In this document: one piece after another, positions 19,917 to 28,284 of the stretch
Layout: each line of letters opens with the position of its first letter
Position numbering within the stretch: position 1 is the stretch's first letter
Source of the DNA: Microlunatus kandeliicorticis
GTDB lineage: Bacteria; Actinomycetota; Actinomycetes; Propionibacteriales; Propionibacteriaceae
Direction of reading: 5' to 3'
DNA: 64,000 bases
Assembly: GCF_014137855.1 (NCBI RefSeq)
Contig: NZ_JACGWT010000004.1
Coordinates: forward strand, 124,001 to 188,000
Notes under the pieces: model-generated
Databases searched by the model: none
Seen by the model: the letters and a program-made list of their open reading frames with translations, nothing else
Told to the model about the DNA's origin: nothing
Made by a program: the position numbers and the translations under genes

Positions 19917-21308
19917 TCAGAAGTTGATCATGTGGCCGCCGACGCCGTGGGCGGCCTCCTTCAGTGCCTCGGACAAAGTCGGGTGGGCGTGGATGTTGCG
20001 GGCCACCTCGTGGGCGGTGAGGTCCCACTGCTGGGCCAGGGTCAGCTCGGGCAGCAGCTCGGTGACGTCCGGGCCGATCATGTGGGCGCCGAGGATCTCG
20101 CCGTACTTGGCGTCCGCGACGATCTTGACGAAGCCGGTCGCGTCGCCCAGGCCGTGCGCCTTGCCGTTCGCGGTGAACGGGAACTTGGCCGTGGTGACGT
20201 CGTAGCCGGCGTCCTTGGCCTGCGCCTCGGTCATCCCGAACGAGCCGATCTGCGGCTGGCAGTAGGTCGCCCGCGGCACCATCCGGTAGTCGATCGCCAT
20301 CGTCTCGGCGCCGGCGATCGTCTCGGCGGCGACCAGCCCCATCGCCTCGGCGTTGTGGGCCAGCATCAGCTTCGCGGTGACGTCGCCGATCGCGTAGATG
20401 TTCGGCACCGAGGTGCGCATGTAGTCGTCGATCTCGATCGCGCCGCGCTCGGTCAGCTTCACCCCGGTGGCCTCCAGGCCGTAGCCCTCGACGCGCGGGC
20501 CGAAGCCGATCGCCTCCATCACCTTGTCGGCCTCGAGCACCTGAGAGTCGCCACCCTGGGCCGGGGAGACGGTGACCTTGACCGTGTCGCCGCTGTCGTC
20601 GATCGACTCGACCTTGGTGGAGGTCATCACCGTGATGCCGAGCTTCTTGTAGGCCTTGGCCAGCTCGGCGCTGATCTCCGGCTCCTCGAGCGGGACCAGC
20701 CGGTCGAGGAACTCCACGATGGTCACGTCGACGCCGTAGTTGGCCATCACGTAGCCGAACTCGACACCGATCGCGCCGGCGCCGGCGATGATGATCGACC
20801 CCGGGAGCTGATCGGTCATGATCTGCTCCTCGTAGGTGACCACCTTGTCGCTCAGCCTGGTGCCGGGCAGCAGCTTGGTGGTCGCGCCCACCGCGATGAT
20901 GCAGTGGTCGAAGGTGACCTCACCCTCGTCCTTGCCCTTGATCTGGAGCGTGTGCGCGTCGGTGAACGTGCCCCAGCCGTTGATCTCGGTGATCTTGTTC
21001 TTCTTCATCAGGAAGTGGACGCCCTTGACCATCCGGTCGGCGACCCCGCGGCTCCGCTTCCAGGCCGCGCCGAAGTCGAAGGTGACGTCGCCGTTGATGC
21101 CGTAGGTCTTCGCGTCGTGGGTGAAGATGTGGCTGAGCTCCGCGTTGCGCAGCAGCGCCTTCGACGGGATGCAGCCGACGTTGAGGCAGACCCCGCCCCA
21201 GTACTTCTCCTCGACGATGGCCGTCTTCAGCCCCAGCTGAGCGGCTCGGATCGCGGCCACGTACCCGCCGGGTCCGGCCCCGAGCACCACGACATCAAAA
21301 TGCGTCAT
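19917..21308 (-). CDS. lpdA: Dihydrolipoyl dehydrogenase
   Basis: A 463-residue FAD flavoprotein disulfide reductase, the E3 subunit that reoxidises dihydrolipoamide of pyruvate and 2-oxoglutarate dehydrogenase complexes. FAD site [13 protein letters not shown] at 7-19; redox disulfide in [13 protein letters not shown] near residue 40; NAD site [19 protein letters not shown]; and the C-terminal active-site HAHPTLSE with the His-Glu dyad. No E1 or E2 genes adjoin it, which is normal in actinobacteria. ATG start with TACAGT 6 nt upstream, so the message is probably leaderless. Confidence 0.95.
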   Translation of the reverse strand: MTHFDVVVLGAGPGGYVAAIRAAQLGLKTAIVEEKYWGGVCLNVGCIPSKALLRNAELSHIFTHDAKTYGINGDVTFDFGAAWKRSRGVADRMVKGVHFLMKKNKITEINGWGTFTDAHTLQIKGKDEGEVTFDHCIIAVGATTKLLPGTRLSDKVVTYEEQIMTDQLPGSIIIAGAGAIGVEFGYVMANYGVDVTIVEFLDRLVPLEEPEISAELAKAYKKLGITVMTSTKVESIDDSGDTVKVTVSPAQGGDSQVLEADKVMEAIGFGPRVEGYGLEATGVKLTERGAIEIDDYMRTSVPNIYAIGDVTAKLMLAHNAEAMGLVAAETIAGAETMAIDYRMVPRATYCQPQIGSFGMTEAQAKDAGYDVTTAKFPFTANGKAHGLGDATGFVKIVADAKYGEILGAHMIGPDVTELLPELTLAQQWDLTAHEVARNIHAHPTLSEALKEAAHGVGGHMINF

Positions 21309-21314
21309 GGGGCA

Positions 21315-21320
21315 ACTGTA
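21315..21320 (-). promoter_or_regulatory. TANNNT -10 box of lpdA
   Basis: TACAGT on the minus strand, 6 nt before the ATG. Confidence 0.45.
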
Positions 21321-21456
21321 GTGAGCACGGCCGCCGATCCGTCCGCGCGGCCGACGCGCGGCGGCCGCCCGTTGTGACGCTGCTCACCAGCCGCATACCG
21401 ATGGGGCTGATGGTGTCGCTGTGGCGCCTGAGGTCGATCGGGCGGGCTGCGACACG

Positions 21457-21494
21457 CGGATCGATGCCGGAATATCTCGGATCTGAGTTATCGT
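21457..21494 (+). promoter_or_regulatory. Promoter region of the HTH-MurA gene with CGGATC direct repeats
   Basis: TATCGT (21489-21494) is a TANNNT -10 box 7 nt before the GTG. Two CGGATC hexamers, at 21457-21462 and 21478-21483, are 21 bp apart, two DNA turns. They could be sites for the protein's own XRE domain; this is inference. Confidence 0.35.
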
Positions 21495-21501
21495 CGTCGC
21501 C

Positions 21502-23028
21502 GTGACCGAAACCAGTCTCGACCACATCGGCGGCCTGATCCGTGATGCGCGCAAGCACCGTGGGCTGACGCAGATCCAACTTGCCACCCGGCTCGGGACC
21601 AGTCAAAGCGCGGTCCACCGGATCGAGGCCGGCAACCAGAACATCAGCGTCGACATGGTCAACCGGATCGCCCGGGCGCTCGACAGCCCCATCCTGTCCG
21701 TCGGCGGCGCCGGCCCGACCCACCTGCGGGTGCAGGGTGGGGCCAAGCTCAGCGGGTCGATCCCGGTCCGGTCGAGCAAGAACGCCGCGGTCGCGCTGCT
21801 CTGCGCCAGCTTGCTCAACCAGGGCACCACCGTGCTCCGCGGGATCGCCCGGATCGAGGAGGTCAACCGGATCCTCGAGGTGCTCACCTCGATCGGCGTC
21901 CGGGCCACCTGGTCCGAGGACCGCGCCGACCTCACGATCACCCGGCCGGCCGAGCTCGACCTCGCCGCGATGGACGTCGAGGCGGCCCGCCGCACCCGCA
22001 GCGTGATCATGTTCCTCGGGCCGCTGCTGCACGCCTACGCCGACTTCCGGCTCCCCTACGCCGGCGGCTGCGACCTCGGTGCGCGCACCATCGAGCCGCA
22101 CCTGCAGGTGCTGCGCCGGTTCGGGCTGTCGGTGCTGGCCACCGACGGCTACTACCACTGCACGGTCGACGCCGACGTCGAGCCGACCCGGCCGATCACC
22201 CTCACCGAGCGCGGCGACACCGTCACCGAGAACGCCCTGCTCGCCGCGGCGATGACGCCGGGCACCACGGTGCTCCGCAACGCCAGCCCCAACTACATGG
22301 TGCAGGACCTGTGCGCCTTCCTGATGGCGCTGGGCGTGCAGATCGAGGGCGTCGGCACCACCACGCTCAAGGTGCACGGGGTCGAGGAGATCCGCGCCGA
22401 CGTCACCTACGCCCCGAGCGAGGACCCGATCGAGGCGATGAGCCTGATCACCGCGGCCATCGTCACCGAGTCGGAGCTGACCATCCAGCGGGCACCGATC
22501 GAGTTCCTCGAGATCGAGCTGTCGATCCTCGAGGAGATGGGTCTCGACTTCGACCTCAGCGACGAGTACACCGCCGAGAACGGGCTGACCCGGCTGGTCG
22601 ACCTGACGGTGCGGCCGTCGGTGCTGCGGGCCCCGATCGACAAGATCCACCCGATGCCGTTCCCCGGGCTCAACATCGACAACCTGCCGTTCTTCGCGGT
22701 GATCGCGGCGACCGCCGAGGGCAAGACGATCATCCACGACTGGGTCTACGAGAACCGGGCGATCTACCTCACCGAGCTCAACCGGCTCGGTGCCCGGGTG
22801 CAGCTGCTCGACCCGCACCGGGTGATCGTCGAGGGCCCGACCCGCTGGCGCGGCCAGCACGTGGTCTGTCCGCCGGCGCTGCGGCCGGCGGTCTGCATCC
22901 TGCTCGGGATGCTCGCCGCCCGCGGCGAGTCGGTGCTCCGCGACGTCTACGTGATCAACCGCGGCTACGAGGACCTGGCCAACCGGCTCAACGCGGTCGG
23001 CGCCAACATCGAGGTGTTCCGGGACTGA
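21502..23028 (+). CDS. XRE helix-turn-helix fused to MurA-type enolpyruvyl transferase
   Basis: A 508-residue protein with two parts. Residues ~8-66 form an XRE/Cro DNA-binding domain (LIRDARKHRGLTQIQLATRLG, then SQSAVHRIEAGNQNIS). Residues ~75-508 are a complete EPSP-synthase-fold enzyme of the MurA type: SKNAAVALLCASLL, the active-site loop GGCDLGART with C190 in the place of the E. coli MurA Cys115, and FPGLNIDNLPFF. MurA adds enolpyruvate to UDP-GlcNAc, the first committed peptidoglycan step. The conserved Cys suggests catalysis remains possible. The fusion may act as an autoregulator sensing UDP-GlcNAc. It is probably additional to a canonical murA elsewhere; that cannot be seen here. 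Confidence 0.85.
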   Translation: MTETSLDHIGGLIRDARKHRGLTQIQLATRLGTSQSAVHRIEAGNQNISVDMVNRIARALDSPILSVGGAGPTHLRVQGGAKLSGSIPVRSSKNAAVALLCASLLNQGTTVLRGIARIEEVNRILEVLTSIGVRATWSEDRADLTITRPAELDLAAMDVEAARRTRSVIMFLGPLLHAYADFRLPYAGGCDLGARTIEPHLQVLRRFGLSVLATDGYYHCTVDADVEPTRPITLTERGDTVTENALLAAAMTPGTTVLRNASPNYMVQDLCAFLMALGVQIEGVGTTTLKVHGVEEIRADVTYAPSEDPIEAMSLITAAIVTESELTIQRAPIEFLEIELSILEEMGLDFDLSDEYTAENGLTRLVDLTVRPSVLRAPIDKIHPMPFPGLNIDNLPFFAVIAATAEGKTIIHDWVYENRAIYLTELNRLGARVQLLDPHRVIVEGPTRWRGQHVVCPPALRPAVCILLGMLAARGESVLRDVYVINRGYEDLANRLNAVGANIEVFRD

Positions 23029-23057
23029 ACCCGGCCCACCACCCACGGACCACGGCA

Positions 23058-23099
23058 ACGGGGGTGATCGGCACCGAGGACGGTGCCGATCACCCCCGT
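23058..23099. terminator. Perfect 18-bp hairpin, bidirectional terminator
   Basis: Arms 23058-23075 and 23082-23099 are exact reverse complements around the 6-nt loop GAGGAC. It lies 29 nt after the HTH-MurA stop and 21 nt after the stop of the convergent pdxY gene, so it should end both transcripts. Confidence 0.8.
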
Positions 23100-23119
23100 C
23101 GTGCGTCCGCGTCCGCGGT

Positions 23120-23974
23120 TCAGCCCAGCGCGGTCACCTCGAAGGTCCGCGTCGGCGCGACGAGCTGGTCCTGGGCCGCGACCAGCTGGAGCTCGCGGGC
23201 GTCGGCGGCCCAGGTGGCGTCGAGCACGCCGTAGACGATCGCCGCCGTCCGGGCCAGCGCCTCGGCCAGGCCGACGCCGTCGAGCAGCGCGGCCAGGAAC
23301 ATCGCCGCGGTGAGGTCGCCCGTCCCGTTGAAGGTCCGCGGCAGCAGCGGGGTGCGGACCGCCCAGGCGCCGGTGTCGTCGACGGCCACCATCTCCACCT
23401 GGTCCGCGGGCGTCTGCTCGTGCCGGACGCTGGTCACCAACACGGTCCGCGGACCGCGACGCCGCAGCTCCGCGGCCGCGGCGAGGACGTCGGCCAGCGT
23501 GGTCACCGGGTGGTCGGTCAGGTACTCCAGCTCGAACTGGTTGGGCGTCACCACCTGCGCGGCGGGCAGCACCCGGTCCTTGATCAACGGAGCCAGCTCG
23601 GGCCGGACGTAGACGCCGCGGTCGTCGTCGCCGATCACCGGGTCGCAGCAGTAGATCGCGGCCGGGTTGCGCCGCTTGACCAGGTCGACCGCGGCCAGGA
23701 TCGCCGCGCTCACCTCGGGCGCGCCCTGGTAGCCGCTGAGCACCGCGTCGCAGCGGCCGAGCACGCCGCGCTCGTCGATTCCGGTGACCACGTCGAGGAC
23801 GTCGTCGGCGCCGAGCATCGGCCCTCGCCAGGCGCCATAGCCGGTGTGGTTGGAGAAGTGCACGGTGATCACCGGCCAGACCTCGACGCCCCGTCGCATC
23901 AGCGGGAACGTCGCCGCACTGTTCCCGACGTGCCCGTAGGCCACCGAGGACTGGATCGACAGGATGCTGGTCAC
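23120..23974 (-). CDS. pdxY: Pyridoxal kinase (PdxY type)
   Basis: A 284-residue ribokinase-family enzyme that phosphorylates pyridoxal to pyridoxal 5'-phosphate (salvage). Strong signs are the start ILSIQSSVAYGHVGNSAA, VHFSNHTGYG (substrate site), YCCDPVIGD, VTPNQFELEYL and the anion-hole/catalytic segment FNGTGDLTAA with its Asp. Length equals the family. GTG start at 23974, with GAGAAT six bases before it, a near match to the leaderless -10 box. It is divergent from the serine-hydrolase gene, with 69 nt between. Confidence 0.9.
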   Translation of the reverse strand: MTSILSIQSSVAYGHVGNSAATFPLMRRGVEVWPVITVHFSNHTGYGAWRGPMLGADDVLDVVTGIDERGVLGRCDAVLSGYQGAPEVSAAILAAVDLVKRRNPAAIYCCDPVIGDDDRGVYVRPELAPLIKDRVLPAAQVVTPNQFELEYLTDHPVTTLADVLAAAAELRRRGPRTVLVTSVRHEQTPADQVEMVAVDDTGAWAVRTPLLPRTFNGTGDLTAAMFLAALLDGVGLAEALARTAAIVYGVLDATWAADARELQLVAAQDQLVAPTRTFEVTALG

Positions 23975-24043
23975 CGCGCCATTCTCTCGTCGCGGGGTGG
24001 TCTCGCGTCGCGGTCCGGTGGCCGCGGCTGCGAAGCTGGGCGC

Positions 24044-24940
24044 GTGTCCGAAGAACCCCGGCTGCGCGACGAGGTCGCCCGACTGATCGACGAGCACTGC
24101 GGCGGTCGGGCGGTCGACGTCTCGGTCGAGGTGCGGACCCCGGACGGACCGGTGCTCGAGCGCGAACCGCTCCGCCCGCACTACGCCGCGAGCACCATGA
24201 AGCTGCCGGTGCTGGTCGCCGCCTACCGGCAGCGCGACCGCGGGCAGCTCGACCTGGACGCCGAGATGCGCGTCCACAACGACTTCGCCTCGCTCGGCTC
24301 CGGGCGGTTCGCGCTCGACCCGGCCGACGACTCCGACCCGCAGGTCTGGGACCGGCTCGGCGGCACCGCGCCGCTCGGCTGGCTCTGCCGGCGGATGGTC
24401 GTCCGGTCCTCCAACCTCGCCACCGACCTGGTGCTCGAGCAGGTCGGCTTCGACCCGGTGGCCGAGGCGATCACGGCCTGCCGCGCGGACGGGGTGCAGG
24501 TCGGCCGGACGATCGGCGACTTCGGTGCTCAGGGCGACGGGCACTCCAACCGGGTGACCGCGGCCGGGCTCGCCGCGACGCTGTGGTCGCTCGAGCGCGG
24601 GACCGCGGCCGCCCCGGACACCTGCGCCGAGCTGCTGGACGTGCTGGCCGCCAACGAGGTCGACACCGACGTCCGCCCGGGTCTCCCGCCCGGCACCTGG
24701 GTCGCCCACAAGAACGGCTGGGTCAGCGACGCGGTCCACGACGCCGCGCTGGTCCGCCCGGACGACGCCCCTCCGTTCACGCTGGTGGTGCTGACCAGCG
24801 GGGCCTGGGCCGACCTGCCCACCGGAGCCGACCCCGACGCCCCCGAGCACCAGCCCGCGATCGAGGCCGGCAACAAGCGTGGCCACGCCCTGATCCGCAC
24901 CCTCGCCGCCGCCACCTGGCGTCGTCGCCACCAGCTCTGA
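24044..24940 (+). CDS. Class A beta-lactamase-related serine hydrolase
   Basis: A 298-residue serine hydrolase with class A beta-lactamase layout: S50-x-x-K53 in AASTMKLPVL, an SDN-like RSSNLATDLVL near residue 126, and K-N-G in place of KTG in AHKNGWVSDAVHDAALV. The omega-loop glutamate motif is not evident and no signal peptide is visible, so true beta-lactam resistance is doubtful. It could be a cytoplasmic D-Ala-D-Ala-type or ester/amide hydrolase. GTG start at 24044; GAAGCT lies 6 nt upstream. Confidence 0.8.
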   Translation: MSEEPRLRDEVARLIDEHCGGRAVDVSVEVRTPDGPVLEREPLRPHYAASTMKLPVLVAAYRQRDRGQLDLDAEMRVHNDFASLGSGRFALDPADDSDPQVWDRLGGTAPLGWLCRRMVVRSSNLATDLVLEQVGFDPVAEAITACRADGVQVGRTIGDFGAQGDGHSNRVTAAGLAATLWSLERGTAAAPDTCAELLDVLAANEVDTDVRPGLPPGTWVAHKNGWVSDAVHDAALVRPDDAPPFTLVVLTSGAWADLPTGADPDAPEHQPAIEAGNKRGHALIRTLAAATWRRRHQL

Positions 24941-24959
24941 GGTGGCATCACGGGCGCCC

Positions 24960-25226
24960 CGAGCTTGTCAAAGGGCGTCCTGTGGTCCGCGGCGCTTCGA
25001 CGGGCTCAGCGCGCGGACGGGCGCTTCGACAGGCTCAGCGCGGTGGGCGCTTCGACAGGCTCAGCGCGGTGGGCGCTTCGACAGGCTCAGCGTGCGTGGG
25101 CGCTTCGAGGGGCGTGCGTGGGCGCTTCGACAGGCTCAGCGTGCGGACGGCGCTTCGATGGGCTCAGCGTGCGGACGGCGCTTCGACGGGCTCAGCGTCC
25201 GGCAGGCGCTTCGACGGGCTCAGCGT
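24960..25226. repeat. Tandem array of CTTCGACAGGCTCAG repeats; otherwise empty 348-nt gap
   Basis: The gap 24941-25288 is filled by about nine copies of a CTTCGA(C/T)(A/G)GGCTCAGCG unit in the same orientation, near 24994, 25023, 25049, 25075, 25103 (truncated), 25124, 25152, 25178 and 25208, after one inverted, degenerate copy at 24961. Spacing is mostly 25-30 bp. Linkers repeat GCGGTGGG and GTGCGGACGG. The array reads through as RFDRLS peptides but this is not a gene. It is the largest cluster of the family in the window. Confidence 0.8.
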
Positions 25227-25275
25227 GCGTCGGCGGGGTCGTCCGCGACCCCGGGCCGGGAGTTGCCCGGGCTCC

Positions 25276-25281
25276 TAGCAT
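25276..25281 (+). promoter_or_regulatory. TANNNT -10 box of the PGPGW gene
   Basis: TAGCAT ends 7 nt before the ATG at 25289 and favours that ATG over the one at 25280. Confidence 0.4.
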
Positions 25282-25288
25282 GGGTGCC

Positions 25289-25963
25289 ATGCCCGCGCCG
25301 GCCGAGGACAGCCCGCCGCCGGGCGGGGGTGCGTCCACCCGGGCCCCGGCGACCCACGGCCGACGGCACCCGCCGCACCAGTCGGCCCCGGGTCACCGGA
25401 ACGGCCGCGCCGACCACGCGCCGCAGGGCGTCCCCCACCTGACCGCCGCCGAGGCCGCCACCGCGTTCTCCGCCGACGTTCTGACCGAACCGCTGCCGCC
25501 GGACGCCAGCCCGCGCGAACGCCGCCGGTTCCACCGCCGCCGCGAGAACGAGCACCTGCTCCGCGAACGCCAGCGCCACGACCGCTGGCACTGGCGGCGC
25601 AAGGTCCGCGCCGACCCGCGGATGCGGGTGGTCTACCGCTTCCTGATCGGCATGGCCGGTCTGCTGCTGATCGTGGCCGGGCTGGTCACCGGTCCGCTGC
25701 CCGGCCCCGGAGGCATCCCGCTGGTGCTGCTCGGTCTGGCCGTCTGGGCCAGCGAGTTCATCTGGGCGCACCGGCTGATGCAGCGGTTCAAGGCCGCCGT
25801 GCACTGGTTCGGCCGGCTCAGCCGTCGCCGCAAGGTGGCGATCATCGGCGGCATCGTGCTGGTCGTCCTCGGCGCCGGGTGGGGCGCCCTGGTCGTGGCC
25901 GGGGTGCCCGGCTGGGTGCCCGAACCCGTGAACGGCTGGCTCCGGGCGCTGCCCGCGGTCTGA
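25289..25963 (+). CDS. PGPGW-type transmembrane protein (TIGR02611-like)
   Basis: A 224-residue protein. The first ~110 residues are hydrophilic, rich in Pro, His and Arg (RERRRFHRRRENEHLLRERQ), then two hydrophobic helices carry the family signature: VAGLVTGPLPGPGGIPLVLLGLAVWASEFIWA, followed by a third helix IIGGIVLVVLGAGWGALVV. The PGPGG/WA-E-F motif defines this uncharacterised actinobacterial family. ATG 25289 is favoured by the TAGCAT box; ATG 25280 is the alternative. It stands after the repeat array and before the phosphodiesterase gene. Confidence 0.75.
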   Translation: MPAPAEDSPPPGGGASTRAPATHGRRHPPHQSAPGHRNGRADHAPQGVPHLTAAEAATAFSADVLTEPLPPDASPRERRRFHRRRENEHLLRERQRHDRWHWRRKVRADPRMRVVYRFLIGMAGLLLIVAGLVTGPLPGPGGIPLVLLGLAVWASEFIWAHRLMQRFKAAVHWFGRLSRRRKVAIIGGIVLVVLGAGWGALVVAGVPGWVPEPVNGWLRALPAV

Positions 25964-26036
25964 CCGCCCGCGGCCGTGCGCTCGGGCGGGCCCGGCGGAT
26001 GCCGCCGCGCGTCCCCGATCCGTCGCCCCGGCTGGC

Positions 26037-26042
26037 CATAAT
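26037..26042 (+). promoter_or_regulatory. -10-like CATAAT before the phosphodiesterase gene
   Basis: CATAAT, 6 nt before the ATG at 26049, is one of few AT-rich hexamers nearby and close to the sigma-70 consensus. Confidence 0.35.
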
Positions 26043-26048
26043 GCCGCC

Positions 26049-26855
26049 ATGCGGGCCGGCGACTTCGTCTTCTTCGACGCACCCTTCCTCGCCTTCGCCC
26101 ACCGGGGCGGCGCGGCGTACGGCCCGAACGTCGGCCGCGAGAACACCCGGCACGCCTTCGACCAGGCGGTCGCGCTCGGCTATCGCTATCTGGAGACCGA
26201 CGTGCACCGGACCGCCGACGGCGTCCTCGTCGCCTTCCACGACGACCGGCTCGACCGGGTCGCCGACCGGCCGGGACTCATCGCCGACCTCACCTCCGCC
26301 GAGCTGGCCGAGGTGCGGATCGGTGACCGGGACGCGATCCCGACCTTCGCCGAGCTGCTCGAGGCCCATCCGCGAGCGCGGTTCAACGTCGACGCCAAGG
26401 CCGACGGCAGCGTCGACCTGCTGGCCCGGACCATCGCCGAGCACGAGGCCTCCGAACGGGTCTGTGTGAGCTCGTTCAGCCCGGCCCGGCTGCACCGGCT
26501 GCGACGGCTGCTTCCCGGCGTGGCGTCGGCCGCGACCAGCCGCGGGGTGTTGTGGAACCGGCTCGCGCCCGCGCTCACCCGCTTGATCAACACCCCCGCG
26601 CCGGCCCTCCAGCTGCCCACCCACCACACCGTCGGCGGACGCCGGGTCCGCATCCTCACCCCCGGGCTGATCCGGGCGGTGCACCGGGCCGGGAAGCAGG
26701 TGCACGTCTGGACGGTCGACGACCGCGCCGAGATCGAGCGGCTCTGCGACCTCGGGGTCGACGGGATCTTCACCGACCGGCCCGACACCCTCAAGGACGT
26801 GCTGACCGCCCGCGGGTTGTGGGCCGGCGACGAGCAGGCGGGAGCCGCCCGGTGA
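26049..26855 (+). CDS. Glycerophosphodiester phosphodiesterase
   Basis: A 268-residue GDPD-family TIM barrel. AFAHRGGAAYGPNVGRENTRHAF carries the catalytic H-R and metal Glu; ETDVHRTADGVLVAFHDDRLDR supplies the second Glu/Asp pair and His; VHVWTVDD closes the barrel. It hydrolyses glycerophosphodiesters to glycerol-3-phosphate and an alcohol. No signal peptide, so it acts on internal or imported substrate. Its stop overlaps the next gene, an MFS transporter, by 4 bp (GTGA), suggesting the transporter handles a related solute. Confidence 0.9.
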   Translation: MRAGDFVFFDAPFLAFAHRGGAAYGPNVGRENTRHAFDQAVALGYRYLETDVHRTADGVLVAFHDDRLDRVADRPGLIADLTSAELAEVRIGDRDAIPTFAELLEAHPRARFNVDAKADGSVDLLARTIAEHEASERVCVSSFSPARLHRLRRLLPGVASAATSRGVLWNRLAPALTRLINTPAPALQLPTHHTVGGRRVRILTPGLIRAVHRAGKQVHVWTVDDRAEIERLCDLGVDGIFTDRPDTLKDVLTARGLWAGDEQAGAAR

Positions 26856-28201
26856 GCGCGGTCAAGATCGAACCCACGCTGCCCGAACGTCCGGGAGCCG
26901 GCGGTCCGGTCGCCCGGGTCCGTCGCCGCACCGTGGTCGCCTGGGCCTCCTGGGACTGGGGCAGCTCGGCGTTCAACGCGGTGATCACCTCGTTCGTCTT
27001 CGGCCCCTACCTCGTCCGCGGTGTGGTCGGCGAGGCGCGGCCGCTCGGTCTCAGCGGCGACACCTGGCTCGGCATCTCCAACGCCTGCGCCGGCGTCCTG
27101 ATCGCGCTGCTCGCCTCGGTGACCGGGCAGCGGGCCGACGCCGGCGGGCACCGCCGCCGCTCGCTCGCCGTCTGGACCGGGCTGGTGGTGATCGTCATGC
27201 TGGCGCTGTTCAGCGTCCGCAACGAGCCCTCGTACCTCTGGATCGGGCTGGTCCTGATGGCCACCGGGGCGATCTTCATCGAGTTCGCCGGGGTCTCCTA
27301 CAACGCGATGCTGCCGCAGGTCTCCACGCCGGCGACGCTGGGCCGGGTCTCCGGGTTCGGCTGGGCGATGGGGTACGCGGGCGGCATCTTCCTGCTGCTG
27401 ATCCTCTACGTCGGGTTCATCGCCCCGGACGTGGGCTGGTTCGGGGTCACCTCCGAGGGCGGGCTGCGGTTCCGGATGGTCGCCGTCTTCTCCGCGGTCT
27501 GGTTCGCGCTGTTCGCGCTCCCGGTGCTGTTCGCGGTGCCCGAGGTGCCGGCGGGACCGAAGACCCGGCGGGTCGGGCTGATCGCCAGCTACCGCGTGCT
27601 GTTCCGCGACGTCCGGGCGCTCTGGCGGGCCGATCGCAACTCCGTCTACTTCCTGATCGCCAGCGCGCTCTACCGCGACGGGCTGGCCGCCGTGTTCAGC
27701 TTCGGCGCCATCCTGGCGGTCAGCGTCTACGGGATGGCCCAGAGCACGGTGCTGATCTTCGGGATCGTGGCCAACCTGGTGGCCGCCGCGGGCGCGCTGG
27801 TGCTGGGCCGGGTCGAGGACGTCATCGGGCCGAAACGGGTGATCACCCTCTCGCTGGTCGGGCTGATCGTGACCGCGACGATCCTGCTGTTCGCCGAGGG
27901 CACCACGATGTTCTGGATCTTCGGGCTGATCCTCTGCCTGTGGGTCGGGCCGGCCCAGGCGAGCTCGCGGGCCTTCCTGGCCCGGATCGCCCCGCGCGGA
28001 CGGGAGGGCCAGATGTTCGGCTTGTACGCCACCACCGGCCGGGCGGTATCGTTCCTCGCTCCGGCGTTGTTCGCGCTGTTCTCCGGTCTGTTCACCGACC
28101 GGATCGGTATCGTCGGGATCGCGCTGGTCTTGCTGGGGGGCCTACTGGCGCTGCTCAAGGTCCGGTCGCCACACCGGATCCAGTCTCCGCCGCCGTCCTG
28201 A
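26852..28201 (+). CDS. MFS transporter, UMF1/Atg22-like
   Basis: A 449-residue membrane transporter with about twelve helices. WASWDWGSSAFNAVITSFVFGPYL in helix 1 and FIEFAGVSYNAMLPQVSTPATLGRVSGFGWAMGYAGG are typical of the UMF1 branch of the major facilitator superfamily, related to yeast vacuolar Atg22 amino-acid exporters. Substrate unknown. GTG start overlaps the upstream phosphodiesterase stop and has GGGAG 4-8 nt before it, so the two are one operon. Confidence 0.85.
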   Translation: MSAVKIEPTLPERPGAGGPVARVRRRTVVAWASWDWGSSAFNAVITSFVFGPYLVRGVVGEARPLGLSGDTWLGISNACAGVLIALLASVTGQRADAGGHRRRSLAVWTGLVVIVMLALFSVRNEPSYLWIGLVLMATGAIFIEFAGVSYNAMLPQVSTPATLGRVSGFGWAMGYAGGIFLLLILYVGFIAPDVGWFGVTSEGGLRFRMVAVFSAVWFALFALPVLFAVPEVPAGPKTRRVGLIASYRVLFRDVRALWRADRNSVYFLIASALYRDGLAAVFSFGAILAVSVYGMAQSTVLIFGIVANLVAAAGALVLGRVEDVIGPKRVITLSLVGLIVTATILLFAEGTTMFWIFGLILCLWVGPAQASSRAFLARIAPRGREGQMFGLYATTGRAVSFLAPALFALFSGLFTDRIGIVGIALVLLGGLLALLKVRSPHRIQSPPPS

Positions 28202-28222
28202 GGCTCCAGGCTGGTCGTCGGC

Positions 28223-28248
28223 GGAACATTTCGGGGGCATCAGGAGTT
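28223..28248 (+). promoter_or_regulatory. SigR/SigH-type promoter of rbpA
   Basis: GGAAC (28223-28227), exactly 18 nt, then GTT (28246-28248) matches the consensus GGAAY-N18/19-GTT of the disulfide-stress sigma factors SigR (Streptomyces) and SigH (mycobacteria). It lies about 35 nt before the rbpA ATG. rbpA is a known SigR target in Streptomyces coelicolor, which strengthens the call. Confidence 0.75.
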
Positions 28249-28284
28249 GGACCCTGTAGTCGACACGTGGGAAGGGTGTACGCC

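Noticed and set aside
24044-24940. Functional beta-lactamase resistance gene
   Set aside because: SxxK and KxG elements are present, but no signal peptide and no visible omega-loop Glu motif, so resistance is not supported.
24960-25226. Possible CRISPR array
   Set aside because: Units are ~17 bp and imperfect, linkers are themselves repetitive and short, the same unit occurs in other clusters in both orientations, and no cas gene is present.
24942-25280. Frames encoding repeated RFDRLSA peptides
   Set aside because: Direct translation of the interspersed repeat; no ribosome site, and all three frames stay open because the repeat lacks stops in that direction.
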